From: Salinicoccus hispanicus
Lineage (GTDB): Bacteria; Bacillota; Bacilli; Staphylococcales; Salinicoccaceae
Direction: 5' to 3'
NCBI RefSeq assembly: GCF_009831115.1
Contig: NZ_WUUK01000003.1
Coordinates: 248,001-312,000, forward strand
DNA: 64,000 nucleotides
The position numbers and the translations under genes were made by a program. Shown one piece after another: positions 8,900-17,504 of this stretch. Position 1 is the first letter of the stretch, and each line of letters begins with the position of its first letter. A model generated the notes under the pieces. That model was given only the letters and a program-made list of their open reading frames with translations. It did not search any database and was not told the origin of the DNA.

Positions 8900-10069
8900 T
8901 TAAAGTACTTCATTCTTCATACTTTCTATCGCTTTATCTACTACTGCCCCATAATCACGATGCCAATTCCTAAATACTGATTCTATTAATTTAAAGCTTT
9001 CTACCACACTTTCTTTGTTAGTATAATTTATATCTATCACTTCAATTAAATACTGATCTTTTACTTTCTTAAAAGGGAGCGGCTTATTGTTTTGAAAGTA
9101 TTGTCGAGATTCTTTACTTTCAACATCAATAGTTAGTTTTAATTTATTTGGCAAGATAAAGCCTTGAGTAGATTCTTCATCAAGCCTTCCCACTTCGTAA
9201 TGGATGTCGAACTCGTCCCACCTTGTATGATTCAACTGAAACCAAAACTGGTTTTGAGTACTCTTCCCAATTTTATGCTCCCATTCCTCATCATCAAATA
9301 CAGTATTCAAGCATTCGATTAGATCATTTTTAAATGCATTTAAGTTCTTTTGTCCTTCTTCCACAATTTTTTGCAGTTCTTGTGTGTTCGTTCCAATAAA
9401 ACGTGCCCATTCTTCATTCATACTGCTTTCTCCCCCTTTTAAGTACTCTTCCACATAATTTACAAAGTCTTCAAGAAGAAAGGCACTTCTCAAGTTATTC
9501 AGATAGTCGAAGTGTAGTTTCCTAAATGCTTCTGCCAGTTCTTCAAATGTTATATGTATAAAATCATCGTATGGAATTTCTCTGCTCCACTTCGGAGTTA
9601 GTAGTATCAGTACAGGTATTTTCTTCTCTTCGCTTTTTTCTGCGTTGCCGACTATACTTTGCCCATACTTTTTCAATTGATTTATATGTAATGCTGCGTA
9701 GATTTTACTTTCTATACCAATCAGAAGTTTATCTGTAGTAATGAGAAAGTCGATTCTTTGCGCCTGACCAAGAGCTTCTTCTCGAGAAACTTCCACCAGT
9801 TCATTCTCCGTTACAACGTAGTCTTCTTCGTACTCTTCTCCCTTTAGCTTCAGTTTGGAAAAGTATAAGCTTAACAAAGCATTCAATGGTGCTTCTGATC
9901 CGAACCTCTCTGGATCAATCAGGAAAGCCAACCAATTGCTGATATAGTTCTCTTTATGTTCAATTCCAAATATTCTTGCCGTCGTGTCTAGTTTTTTCTT
10001 TACAGTACTTTCAGGTATATTTGCCAACTTTAACGTCATTTCATCAAATTTAAAATTTACAATCGACAT
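8900..10069 (-). CDS. PD-(D/E)XK nuclease-like protein (PDDEXK_4 type)
   Basis: A 389-residue protein with the PDDEXK_4 layout: an early ENYISNWLAFLIDP segment (residues 40-53), then Asp107 in RIDFLI, Glu120-x-Lys122 in GIESKI and Gln131 in NQLKKY, giving the D-ExK-Q active site of restriction-type nucleases. The C-terminal half is alpha/beta with no motif I recognise. The ATG at 10069 is preceded by GGAGG. It stands alone between gaps, with no methyltransferase next to it, so it is not a classical type II system. It may target foreign DNA or act as an abortive-infection effector. Its place beside three other defence units supports that but does not prove it. Confidence 0.7.
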   Translation of the reverse strand: MSIVNFKFDEMTLKLANIPESTVKKKLDTTARIFGIEHKENYISNWLAFLIDPERFGSEAPLNALLSLYFSKLKLKGEEYEEDYVVTENELVEVSREEALGQAQRIDFLITTDKLLIGIESKIYAALHINQLKKYGQSIVGNAEKSEEKKIPVLILLTPKWSREIPYDDFIHITFEELAEAFRKLHFDYLNNLRSAFLLEDFVNYVEEYLKGGESSMNEEWARFIGTNTQELQKIVEEGQKNLNAFKNDLIECLNTVFDDEEWEHKIGKSTQNQFWFQLNHTRWDEFDIHYEVGRLDEESTQGFILPNKLKLTIDVESKESRQYFQNNKPLPFKKVKDQYLIEVIDINYTNKESVVESFKLIESVFRNWHRDYGAVVDKAIESMKNEVL

Positions 10070-10113
10070 ATTCAGTCCCTCCTATTAAATTACATTATAC
10101 CTTAAACGATAAA

Positions 10114-10140
10114 GAAGATTCTGTTTAGCTCGGAATCTTC
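10114..10140 (-). terminator. Possible terminator downstream of the OPT operon
   Basis: GAAGATTC (10114-10121) and GAATCTTC (10133-10140) form an 8-bp stem; on the minus strand it is followed by TTTATCGTTT. It lies about 210 bp beyond the OPT gene stop, so the assignment is tentative. The rest of 10070-10350 shows no gene. Confidence 0.3.
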
Positions 10141-10350
10141 ACCGTCTATCATCCACGATTTCGCAAGACAGCTCTTTCTACCTAACATTATTCTGTCAGG
10201 TTTCCCTTCTCTATTACACTTGAAGCCATACTCTACTCAATATGAAGACACAACAATCCCCCTTAAAATCCAGCTTTACTAACTACCGAATTATTAAGAG
10301 GGTATAATGATTAAACTTATTTAATTGTCATAAAGATGAATATGCGTTCC

Positions 10351-11961
10351 CTATCTCGCTCTGAAAATAGAGTTGAAGAAACTGTAGAGAGCATCGCCTG
10401 CAATAAATCCTGCGGCAGCTGTGTACATCGTATTCTGAGCTTCTTCTCCTTTGATCTTAAGGATGGTGACTCTGATTGCCAACCCTGCAATCACTGTCCA
10501 ACCGGCGATTGGATTTACCAGCAGTAATCCAGTGGAGAATAGAATACCCATCTGTCTTTTTGGTCCACCGATCAGTTGGAGCAGCGCACCTGGAATGGCC
10601 CATAGTACAATGGCCCACGCCACGGAGCTGTCTGCACCTGCTTCTATCGTCGCTGCGAATACATAGTCGACAGGGGGTACAAGATCTTGGGCAAAATAAC
10701 TGCCGTGGAATAATGCGACCATCACTATGGCGATACCAAATCCGATCAAGGAGACGAAGAACTGCATTCTTCGTCCTTCCAGTTCAAACTCAAGTGATTC
10801 CTTCGATCTGAGAATGAACCCTGCTTTGAAGTCATATCCCATATCTGCAAATGCGGGGCCTGTCGCTGCGGTATACCCTACAAGCATTGCCAGAGCTGGT
10901 ATCGGGAACCCGAACAGGATACCTACTACCAAGGAAATCAAAGAGACGGCAAATGCCGGAAACCAGCCGGAGTGCATTGCAGCAATACCTACTATTATTT
11001 CAGTGATGATTGCAGCAAACGCAGCATAGACAATAAATAAGAGAACCATCGTTAAAGACATATCCGTGATTATACCTGAAATTACTGCAAGCAGTAATGC
11101 TCCGATTATGTAGGCAACATAGCCAAAACCAAGTGCCTTGCCGACTTCTCTTTCTGTTCTTGTAACGCTTCGGTCTGGCTCAACCGCTTCATTGACCTGC
11201 ATTGCTGGATCATTTTCATCTCTTTTTCTTCCTTTATTTCCTTTAATCAATAAGTAAATGAACTGTCCAAAGGCGACGAGTCCGGCACCGACCATGATAC
11301 CATGTGGAATATATTCGTCACTCATCGTGATTCCGAATAGAAATTCCGAGTATCCACTAAGTAATAGTCCTAAGCCAAACATGGTCAGGGCGATGATATT
11401 ACCAATGAATGCAACACCAAATGCTGACATCGGTATTCCAGCCATGGCTCCCCCGATACCAGCTAAAATACCAAATCCGAGAATACCTGCTTTCTTTCCA
11501 CCTTCATCCCCAGCTTTGATTGCTTCTGCGGTTGCGATACCAGGCGGCCACGCGCCAGAGGCAGGGAAGACTTGTGAACCGAATAGTCTATACATTATTG
11601 TACCATCAATAACTAAAGCAATCCCTGCTCCAATAAGCATCGGAGTGATCAGTTCCGGCATGCCCAATACAAACGGAACACCGATTGGTATGAACAAGGT
11701 GTTTCCTGCACCAAACGTTGCAGCGGAAATTGCAGTCTGTATCAGGTTCTGATTGTGCGTCGATCTGAACTTATACAGAAAGGCAAACGGTATTCTTCCA
11801 AGCACCATAGCAAATAATGCACCAATGATGGAGGTGTTTGCTGTTATACCTAATGTAGTAATCAACTGCATTCCGATTATTGCACCCATCACAGTGAGTA
11901 TAATGATCAGAATGATGAATACAGGATCAAAAAATATATTCTTCTGTTTTGTCTCTTTCAT
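10351..11961 (-). CDS. OPT family oligopeptide transporter
   Basis: A 536-residue integral membrane protein with about 14-16 hydrophobic segments and OPT-family motifs: NQNLIQTAISAATFGAGN (about 70-90), SGAWPPGIATAEAI (about 135-150), and a later ATGPAFADMGYDFKAGF loop. OPT carriers import small peptides or metal-chelate peptides with protons. The ATG at 11961 has AAGGGG 8 bp upstream and lies 1 bp after the racemase stop, making it the last gene of the DUF1177-to-OPT operon. In this context it is the likely importer of the compound the operon degrades. Substrate is unknown. Confidence 0.85.
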   Translation of the reverse strand: MKETKQKNIFFDPVFIILIIILTVMGAIIGMQLITTLGITANTSIIGALFAMVLGRIPFAFLYKFRSTHNQNLIQTAISAATFGAGNTLFIPIGVPFVLGMPELITPMLIGAGIALVIDGTIMYRLFGSQVFPASGAWPPGIATAEAIKAGDEGGKKAGILGFGILAGIGGAMAGIPMSAFGVAFIGNIIALTMFGLGLLLSGYSEFLFGITMSDEYIPHGIMVGAGLVAFGQFIYLLIKGNKGRKRDENDPAMQVNEAVEPDRSVTRTEREVGKALGFGYVAYIIGALLLAVISGIITDMSLTMVLLFIVYAAFAAIITEIIVGIAAMHSGWFPAFAVSLISLVVGILFGFPIPALAMLVGYTAATGPAFADMGYDFKAGFILRSKESLEFELEGRRMQFFVSLIGFGIAIVMVALFHGSYFAQDLVPPVDYVFAATIEAGADSSVAWAIVLWAIPGALLQLIGGPKRQMGILFSTGLLLVNPIAGWTVIAGLAIRVTILKIKGEEAQNTMYTAAAGFIAGDALYSFFNSIFRAR

Positions 11962-11962
11962 C

Positions 11963-12649
11963 TTATTCACCCCTTAATATAAATGACAACATGTTGCCTT
12001 CTGCTTCGACTGGGTCGATTACTGGTATCCCAAGCTGGTCTTCAATCATCTCTCCAAAACCGATTGTTACGTAACCTGTACATGCAAATACTATTATTTC
12101 AGCTCCATCGTTTATCAACTCTTTAGCTGAAGACATGGACTTTTCTTTTGCTTCTTCCTTCAGCAAGTCAGCTGTGTTATTTACATCTTCAGGCTTCCTC
12201 CACGAAACCAGACTGTCACCCATGATTTCTATCATGGGAGCCGGCACTTCGTTGGCAATCGTCAGAACACCTATCTTATTTGAGATTGTCTTCGCCATAT
12301 GAGCCGCACAGCTTCCAGCACCTACAACCGGAATGGAAACTGCTTGCCTGACCAACTCCAAACCTGGATCAGCTGCACAGCTTATCGCGATACCATCGAC
12401 TGCATGCTTCTCTTCCATTTCTTTAGCCAGCTCTACGATTTTAGGAATGGCTTCATGCTCGCTTTCAACATCATAGATACCTTTCGGCTGATCAGTGATA
12501 CACCGGTTTATGCAACCGAGATTATAGAGTTTCTCGATTTTATTACCGTGTGCATGCAGTATCTTCTGATCTTCAGTCGTAAACACTCTTATGATTCCTA
12601 CTGGCAAAACATCCATCCCCTTTACTGATATATAGCATTCAGACTTCAA
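11963..12649 (-). CDS. Asp/Glu/hydantoin racemase family protein
   Basis: About 228 residues if TTG at 12649 is used. The protein shows the pseudo-symmetric racemase fold with two catalytic cysteine loops: AISCAADPG (near residue 90) and FACTGYVTIG (near residue 190). These pair as acid/base in cofactor-independent racemases; HyuE hydantoin racemases share this layout. The start is uncertain: ATG at 12616 is directly abutted by AAAGGGG, leaving no spacing, whereas TTG at 12649 overlaps the end of the M24 gene. It lies between the M24 peptidase and OPT genes and upstream of nothing else on this transcript except OPT. A hydantoin racemase would fit the hyuAB genes of the same regulon. Confidence 0.75.
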   Translation of the reverse strand: MKSECYISVKGMDVLPVGIIRVFTTEDQKILHAHGNKIEKLYNLGCINRCITDQPKGIYDVESEHEAIPKIVELAKEMEEKHAVDGIAISCAADPGLELVRQAVSIPVVGAGSCAAHMAKTISNKIGVLTIANEVPAPMIEIMGDSLVSWRKPEDVNNTADLLKEEAKEKSMSSAKELINDGAEIIVFACTGYVTIGFGEMIEDQLGIPVIDPVEAEGNMLSFILRGE

Positions 12650-13736
12650 TCAGATCTTTTTCAAGGTTCATCAAGTTTTTATGTCCATCTTCAGTGACTG
12701 CAATTGTGTCCTCTATCCTTATGCCGAACTTGTTGGGTATGTATACCCCAGGCTCAACCGAGAACACCATTCCAGGTTCCAAGATCATTTCATTATTCTG
12801 CATAATGTATGGTTCTTCATGTGGATTGATTCCCAATCCATGTCCAGTACGATGGTTGAAATACGCGCCATAACCATGGGAACGAATGATGCCCCTTGCT
12901 GCTTCGTCTATTTCGCCCGCTGTTATTCCAGGTTTTACAAGATTGACGGCATGCTGCTGGGCTTCTTTTACTATTTCATAAGCTTTTCTTGCTTCGTCCG
13001 ATATGTTGCCTACAGCCACAGTTCTGCATATGTCTCCGACATAACCATCTATTAAGCAGCCAAAATCGATGACGACCAGTTCCCCCGTCTCTATCTTCTT
13101 TCCACCAGCTCTGCCGTGCGGGCTTGCACCTCTCGGTCCAGAAGCAACAATGGTTTCGAACGGCGTTCCTGCAGACCCTCTCTTTTTCATTTCGTATTCC
13201 AGTTGTGCAGCCACTTCGACCTCCGGAATGCCTGATCTGATATATGGAAGCGTTGCTTTAAAACTATCCTCCAATACATTCACAGCGTTCAGCAGCCCAG
13301 CAATTTCCTGATCCTCTTTTATTAACCTGAAAGCGTTGATCAGATGATCTGCATCCGTCAATTCACAGCCAAGCGATTGAAACACTCGATATTCCGTCAC
13401 TCTGCAATTACTGTATTCCACACTTGCTCTAAAATCTTCTTGGGGCAGCACTGCCTTCAATTGCTGTAGCGCACCTTCGATGCCTTCCTCGTCCTTATAG
13501 CTGATCACATTGTTTTCAAATACCGCTTTGAACTTATCCTGTTCCACTTCTGGTACAAGTGAATGAATTTCTCCATTTCTGAGGATCGCTATGAATGTCA
13601 CTCTTTCACTCTGTTTGATCTTCAGGCCAGTGAAGTAGAGCATGTTAGGTCCTGGAACTATGAAAGTGGCATCCACATCATTCTGGCGCATCAATTTCAA
13701 TAGCTTGTTCATTGCTGTATCATTAATCTGTAACAC
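12639..13736 (-). CDS. M24 family metallopeptidase (Xaa-Pro dipeptidase/creatinase-like)
   Basis: A 365-residue pita-bread-fold enzyme. All five metal ligands of M24 peptidases are present: Asp224, Asp235, His299, Glu328 and Glu342, within IDFGCLIDGYVGD, TGHGLG, VEPG and RIED. It has an N-terminal creatinase-like domain (about 1-135). Such enzymes cleave X-Pro dipeptides or C-N bonds in creatine-like compounds. The start is odd: AAGGAGG at 13742-13736 overlaps the GTG at 13736, sits 8 bp from an ATT codon at 13727, and is over 20 bp from the first ATG (13712). It is in the middle of the DUF1177-DUF917-AroM-M24-racemase-OPT operon. Confidence 0.88.
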   Translation of the reverse strand: MLQINDTAMNKLLKLMRQNDVDATFIVPGPNMLYFTGLKIKQSERVTFIAILRNGEIHSLVPEVEQDKFKAVFENNVISYKDEEGIEGALQQLKAVLPQEDFRASVEYSNCRVTEYRVFQSLGCELTDADHLINAFRLIKEDQEIAGLLNAVNVLEDSFKATLPYIRSGIPEVEVAAQLEYEMKKRGSAGTPFETIVASGPRGASPHGRAGGKKIETGELVVIDFGCLIDGYVGDICRTVAVGNISDEARKAYEIVKEAQQHAVNLVKPGITAGEIDEAARGIIRSHGYGAYFNHRTGHGLGINPHEEPYIMQNNEMILEPGMVFSVEPGVYIPNKFGIRIEDTIAVTEDGHKNLMNLEKDLIEV

Positions 13737-13740
13737 CTCC

Positions 13741-14412
13741 TTAAAGAAACTCGGATAGGATTTTCACCATCAGCGTATTTGATAGTATCACCGGTATGGT
13801 CACTTGGGCTGAAACCGCCTCTTTCATTTCCTCCGTGTATCCCATGCAATCCATCAATATGAAGTCGGCATTGCTTTGTTCCAAACTTTTGGCTGACACA
13901 ACTATTTCATCCAGATCCAAGTAGGGAGAGGCACTTGCTATTAATGGATCCAGACCATATTTCCCCCACTTATCTTCCATCATTGACTTCTGATTCTCGT
14001 GTGGTATTAGTAGGCCCATCTTGCGATGCTTGGCAATATTGCTGATTACGGGAGAGATGATCTGATCTGGCAGATACAAGTTCGAAGTTTTTAGCACGAT
14101 ATCAGGAAAAGTGCCCGTACATAACAGGAGTATATGCTTATATCCTCTGTTTTCAGCATTCTGGATGATTTTCTGCAAGTGATCTTCGACGATTTTTGCA
14201 TTTAATTCAATAGAATGCTCATCATCCACCCTGGAAACAAGCACTTCATCCTGGTCACTATAGCTGGAAATTACCGACATCTCGTAGTCCGTTAGATCAT
14301 CCAGTACGCCAACCTGTTCCACAGCAATGTCATCACTTAGATAGCGTTCCATTACTGGACTGATATCTTTTCTTGGCGACCTGCCGATTGTAATTGCAAG
14401 CAAATTGGTCAT
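13741..14412 (-). CDS. AroM family protein
   Basis: A 223-residue protein opening with the AroM signature TIGRSPRKD (about residues 8-16), followed by EQVGVLDDL and a racemase-like core including LLLCTGTFPD and DCMGYTEEMK segments. AroM proteins have the Asp/Glu racemase-like fold, and their biochemical role is not established. The start overlaps the DUF917 stop by 4 bp (ATGA), showing translational coupling; the M24 gene follows directly. Having two racemase-fold proteins in one operon (this one and the gene at 11963) suggests distinct steps on a chiral substrate, which is inference. Confidence 0.82.
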   Translation of the reverse strand: MTNLLAITIGRSPRKDISPVMERYLSDDIAVEQVGVLDDLTDYEMSVISSYSDQDEVLVSRVDDEHSIELNAKIVEDHLQKIIQNAENRGYKHILLLCTGTFPDIVLKTSNLYLPDQIISPVISNIAKHRKMGLLIPHENQKSMMEDKWGKYGLDPLIASASPYLDLDEIVVSAKSLEQSNADFILMDCMGYTEEMKEAVSAQVTIPVILSNTLMVKILSEFL

Positions 14413-15521
14413 CGGTTCTGATCACCTTCTTCAAAGACATCTGCGATATATTTGAGTATTTCTTTATCCACCACTTGTTCTACAACTTCATAGTTCGATT
14501 CCAACCTCATTCCACTGCCGAGAATCAGATTATCTCTGGAAGTATATATGACTGTAATTTCCTGTTCAGTCCGCAATTGTGCGCTCGTAACCGGATTTCC
14601 ACTATCACTCTCAAACGTCATCAGCAAGTCAGGGAAAGTGGCAAGCCTTTCGCCGGAATCTTTTTCACAAGTAATATATTCATTCCATATCGTGAGCTCG
14701 AATGATTCTTTTCCTGAATTGACTACGACCTTTCCCAGATCAAAGCCGTCCACTGTTTCAAACACCAATGACTCGACCTTGCCTCTGCACACTATCTTTC
14801 CTTTCAGAACTTCTACTACCTTATCTATCTTTTCCGTACCGCTATTACCAGACTGGTGGGCGATACCCACATCGTAGGCCTGCGATAGCGCATTGACCGC
14901 TCCATTGGATGCCAGATAATCTTTTGTTACAGGATTTCTTGCTACCGCAACAAATCCACCTGCTGAAATTGAAGCCTGTCTGACCAGCTTTGAAGCAGTA
15001 CCCAGACTGCCTCGTATTGTCTGGCTCAACCGGAAGTCAGTATGCGGCCTTCCACCTACGGCTGTTTGGAAAGATTCATAATCCTCTAGCATGTTCAATT
15101 GCATTGACCCCATGACTCCGGTAGGGTGTGCCCGTCCATTACATGACACGTCGAGAACAGGAATACCTGTTACAGCCGATTGAAAGAAACCGTTAACTGT
15201 TGCAATGCCGCCATTTTCATTTGTGATCAATGCTTTGGGCTTATTGCCAGTCACCTTTTCAATCAGTTCGATGGCTTCAACATAATCAAGCGGTTGTACA
15301 AACTGATTCTTCGCGGCAGGTGCTCCTACAGCCGACACGGTAACGATCATATCGTCATCTTCCAGTTCATCCAGAGCAAGCAGGCTGGGCTGTCCGATCT
15401 CAAATGCCAGCTTGCCCATTTTCAAGCCTTCTTTGATGGCACCACCACCGCCACCTCCTAGAATGCTGCCTCCAACAACCAAGGCTTCCAACATTTCCGG
15501 TCTCAATTCATTAATGCTCAT
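14409..15521 (-). CDS. DUF917 family protein (S-methyl-thiohydantoin desulfurase-like)
   Basis: A 370-residue protein with the DUF917 N-terminus: a glycine run ILGGGGGG near residues 20-27, VSAVGAPAAK near residue 62, and TNENGGIATVNGF near residue 100. The C-terminal half is a beta-rich hydantoinase-like domain. Members of this family have been linked to hydrolysis of S-methyl-thiohydantoins in ergothioneine breakdown, so a (thio)hydantoin ring substrate is plausible, in keeping with hyuAB in the same regulon. The ribosome site is AAAGGGGAGA upstream of ATG at 15521. It follows DUF1177 and overlaps aroM by 4 bp. The exact reaction here is unknown. Confidence 0.85.
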   Translation of the reverse strand: MSINELRPEMLEALVVGGSILGGGGGGAIKEGLKMGKLAFEIGQPSLLALDELEDDDMIVTVSAVGAPAAKNQFVQPLDYVEAIELIEKVTGNKPKALITNENGGIATVNGFFQSAVTGIPVLDVSCNGRAHPTGVMGSMQLNMLEDYESFQTAVGGRPHTDFRLSQTIRGSLGTASKLVRQASISAGGFVAVARNPVTKDYLASNGAVNALSQAYDVGIAHQSGNSGTEKIDKVVEVLKGKIVCRGKVESLVFETVDGFDLGKVVVNSGKESFELTIWNEYITCEKDSGERLATFPDLLMTFESDSGNPVTSAQLRTEQEITVIYTSRDNLILGSGMRLESNYEVVEQVVDKEILKYIADVFEEGDQNR

Positions 15522-15564
15522 TCTACTCTCCCCTTTACAGTCTCATCGGTAAAAGATGGGGTAC

Positions 15565-16500
15565 CTATTTTTCCCCCAGTGTCTGAAGGTGGGCCATTGA
15601 ACCGTAAAGATTACGCAATTTTGCATATTCTTCTGCATCATGGAAGAAAGCCTTTTGCTTACCAAACTGTTTAGCTGCTTCAACAGAAAATCTCGCCGCT
15701 TCTTCCACATCATTCAACTGTGAGGCGCCGCTGCCACTCCCTGGTACTGCCACTCCTGAAGTGATAGCAAGGCCAACCACAGGCTTGTCAGTAGCAGTAC
15801 ATGGTTGTAGAATGCTGTTTATATGATATACATCATTACCATACGGGGTGATATCCTGCATGGTGATCGGCAGTACAGAGGCCGGCTTTCCTGTAACGTT
15901 CTGTAAAATATCGATCAGTGTCTCACTCACTCTGAGGATGTACCCTTCCTTGACAGTCGGTGAAATGCATATTCCTCTGAAGTTGGTGATCCGGTTGCCT
16001 TTCGTGGCATCGATGGTTATGATTGCATCCATTTCATCATCAATTTCATGCTCGTTCATTACCGTCATATCCACTGAGGAACCCATAAATGGTACAGGAT
16101 CATGCGGTATGGTAGGTGCATTAGGATCGATATGGGTTGCAATAATGACATCACCTTCCAGGCTCTCTCCGTTATTTTTCATATCAACAATTTTCAGTGC
16201 AGAAGTTAATGCAGCTAATGCACCGTCGCCATCTGAAACGAACCCTGTCTGCTCAGGTCTCGCACCTATTCCCCCAAGCCTTCCGATAATACCCAGTGTT
16301 GGCGCTTCTCCTCCTGCTGCTTTTCCATTGATGCCAGGAATTTTGATTTTCAGAAAATCGGTACCCCCATCATCTTCTCTGATTTCAGTTACTGTAATCT
16401 CCTTATGTCCATAAGAATTGAATAGATGCTCAATCTGTTCACCATTTGCGTCAGGTCTGTCTAATTCTTTGAATATTTTCAGGATAAGTTCATGCAACAT
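15565..16500 (-). CDS. DUF1177 family protein
   Basis: A 311-residue protein recognised as DUF1177 by its overall composition and segments such as GGTDFLKIKIPG, LGIIGRLGGIGARPE and ATHIDPNAPTIPHDPVPFMGSS. The TH-D and H-D pattern in the last segment could bind a metal, but no reaction is established for the family. It is the first gene of the transcript that runs to OPT, with a strong AAGGAGGA site 7 bp before ATG and its own promoter plus palindromic operator. DUF1177, DUF917 and AroM travel together in several Firmicutes as I recall, implying a shared pathway. Confidence 0.82.
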   Translation of the reverse strand: MLHELILKIFKELDRPDANGEQIEHLFNSYGHKEITVTEIREDDGGTDFLKIKIPGINGKAAGGEAPTLGIIGRLGGIGARPEQTGFVSDGDGALAALTSALKIVDMKNNGESLEGDVIIATHIDPNAPTIPHDPVPFMGSSVDMTVMNEHEIDDEMDAIITIDATKGNRITNFRGICISPTVKEGYILRVSETLIDILQNVTGKPASVLPITMQDITPYGNDVYHINSILQPCTATDKPVVGLAITSGVAVPGSGSGASQLNDVEEAARFSVEAAKQFGKQKAFFHDAEEYAKLRNLYGSMAHLQTLGEK

Positions 16501-16572
16501 GTGAAGTCCTCCTTAATAAGATTTCAAGCAAAAGAATAAAAAACTAATTATTCAGAAATAAATGGGCGTCTA

Positions 16573-16641
16573 ATGGTTCTTTGTAAGAACCATCTGTTCT
16601 TAATATGTTTCGATTATACAGCTACCTATTATTCATTGCAA
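16573..16641 (-). promoter_or_regulatory. Promoter and palindromic operator of the DUF1177-OPT operon
   Basis: On the minus strand TTGCAA (16641-16636), a 17-base spacer and TATAAT (16618-16613) form a near-consensus promoter. Nineteen bases further on lies a perfect palindrome with 9-base arms ATGGTTCTT / AAGAACCAT around TGT (16573-16593); a further half-site AAGAACA lies at about 16602-16596. The site would sit just past the transcription start, a position suited to repression. The same palindrome precedes hyuA. Confidence 0.82.
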
Positions 16642-16681
16642 TAGTTTACTGAAAAATCAAAGTATTCTTATCAATCATAAT

Positions 16682-16715
16682 AAAAAAACACAAACTACTA
16701 ATAGTGTAGTTTGTG
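16682..16715 (-). terminator. Rho-independent terminator of hyuA-hyuB-iclR
   Basis: On the minus strand CACAAACTAC, a 7-base loop and GTAGTTTGTG are followed by seven T. It lies 18 bp beyond the iclR stop and separates the two transcripts of the locus. Confidence 0.9.
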
Positions 16716-16732
16716 CTTGATACAAAAAATAA

Positions 16733-17500
16733 TTAAAGGTAATTATCTTTATCAAAAATACTTATGATTTCTGTTATTTTCTCTGTCGATTCCATCAGCA
16801 TGGCAAGAATCGTCTGCCTGTTATCTTCATTTATTCTATAGACTGGCCCAGCTATCGTCAGTGAAGCCAGGATCTTCCCTTCAGAGTTGAATAACGGGGT
16901 ACTGATTCCGAATACATCATCGGAATATTCTCCTTCTGTATAAGCCCATCTGCGAGATTGTATTATCCTAAGGTCCTTGAGCAGGTCTTCTTTTTCAGTA
17001 GTGGACTTTTCGGTCATTTTTTTCAACCCTTGGGCTATGATCTCATTTTGCTGCTCTTCTGATAGAAATGCCATGATCGATTTGGCTGAGGCTCCCAAGT
17101 AAAGAGGGGTCCGTGTCCCTTTTGAAACGGCAAATCTGATATTGCTTGAGCTTTCCGCTATTTCAACAGTGACGCCCTCATATCCTTCTTTCCACGTCAG
17201 GAAAACTGATTCCCCAGTCCTTTCACTTAAAGCTTCCATTATCGGCAGTATTAAGTCCGACATTTTATCCTTGCTTCTATAGGCTGCAAGCAAGGGAGCA
17301 AGTCCAGGACCAAGCTCATATTTCTTTGAATCTGGATTTTGAGTCAAAACCTGCTTGTCTTCAAAGGTTCTTAATACCCTATAGATGATGGTATGGTTTA
17401 CCCCCATCTCTTTTGACAGGTCCCTCAATCCCCATGAAGGATTCTCTTTCGTAAACATTGAAAGTACTTCAATTGCAAAACCTAAAGATTTTAACGTCAT
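16733..17500 (-). CDS. IclR family transcriptional regulator of the hydantoin-type locus
   Basis: A 255-residue regulator. The N-terminal winged helix (about 1-65) contains WGLRDLSKEMGVNHTIIYR; the C-terminal effector domain contains GASAKSIMAFL and YSDDVFGISTPLFN, as in IclR proteins. The ATG at 17500 has GAGG 7 bp upstream and lies 4 bp after the hyuB stop, so it is co-transcribed with hyuAB; a longer reading into hyuB has no support. A regulator in one transcript plus identical palindromes before both transcripts makes it the probable ligand-responsive repressor of the pathway, including itself. Ligand unknown. Confidence 0.88.
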   Translation of the reverse strand: MTLKSLGFAIEVLSMFTKENPSWGLRDLSKEMGVNHTIIYRVLRTFEDKQVLTQNPDSKKYELGPGLAPLLAAYRSKDKMSDLILPIMEALSERTGESVFLTWKEGYEGVTVEIAESSSNIRFAVSKGTRTPLYLGASAKSIMAFLSEEQQNEIIAQGLKKMTEKSTTEKEDLLKDLRIIQSRRWAYTEGEYSDDVFGISTPLFNSEGKILASLTIAGPVYRINEDNRQTILAMLMESTEKITEIISIFDKDNYL

Positions 17501-17504
17501 AGCA

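Noticed and set aside
6716-10069. Complete restriction-modification system
   Set aside because: Two nuclease-like genes are present but no methyltransferase or specificity subunit is encoded in the interval.
10336-16414. Many plus-strand open frames opposite the OPT-to-DUF1177 genes
   Set aside because: They are shadows of minus-strand genes with clear families, coupling and ribosome sites.
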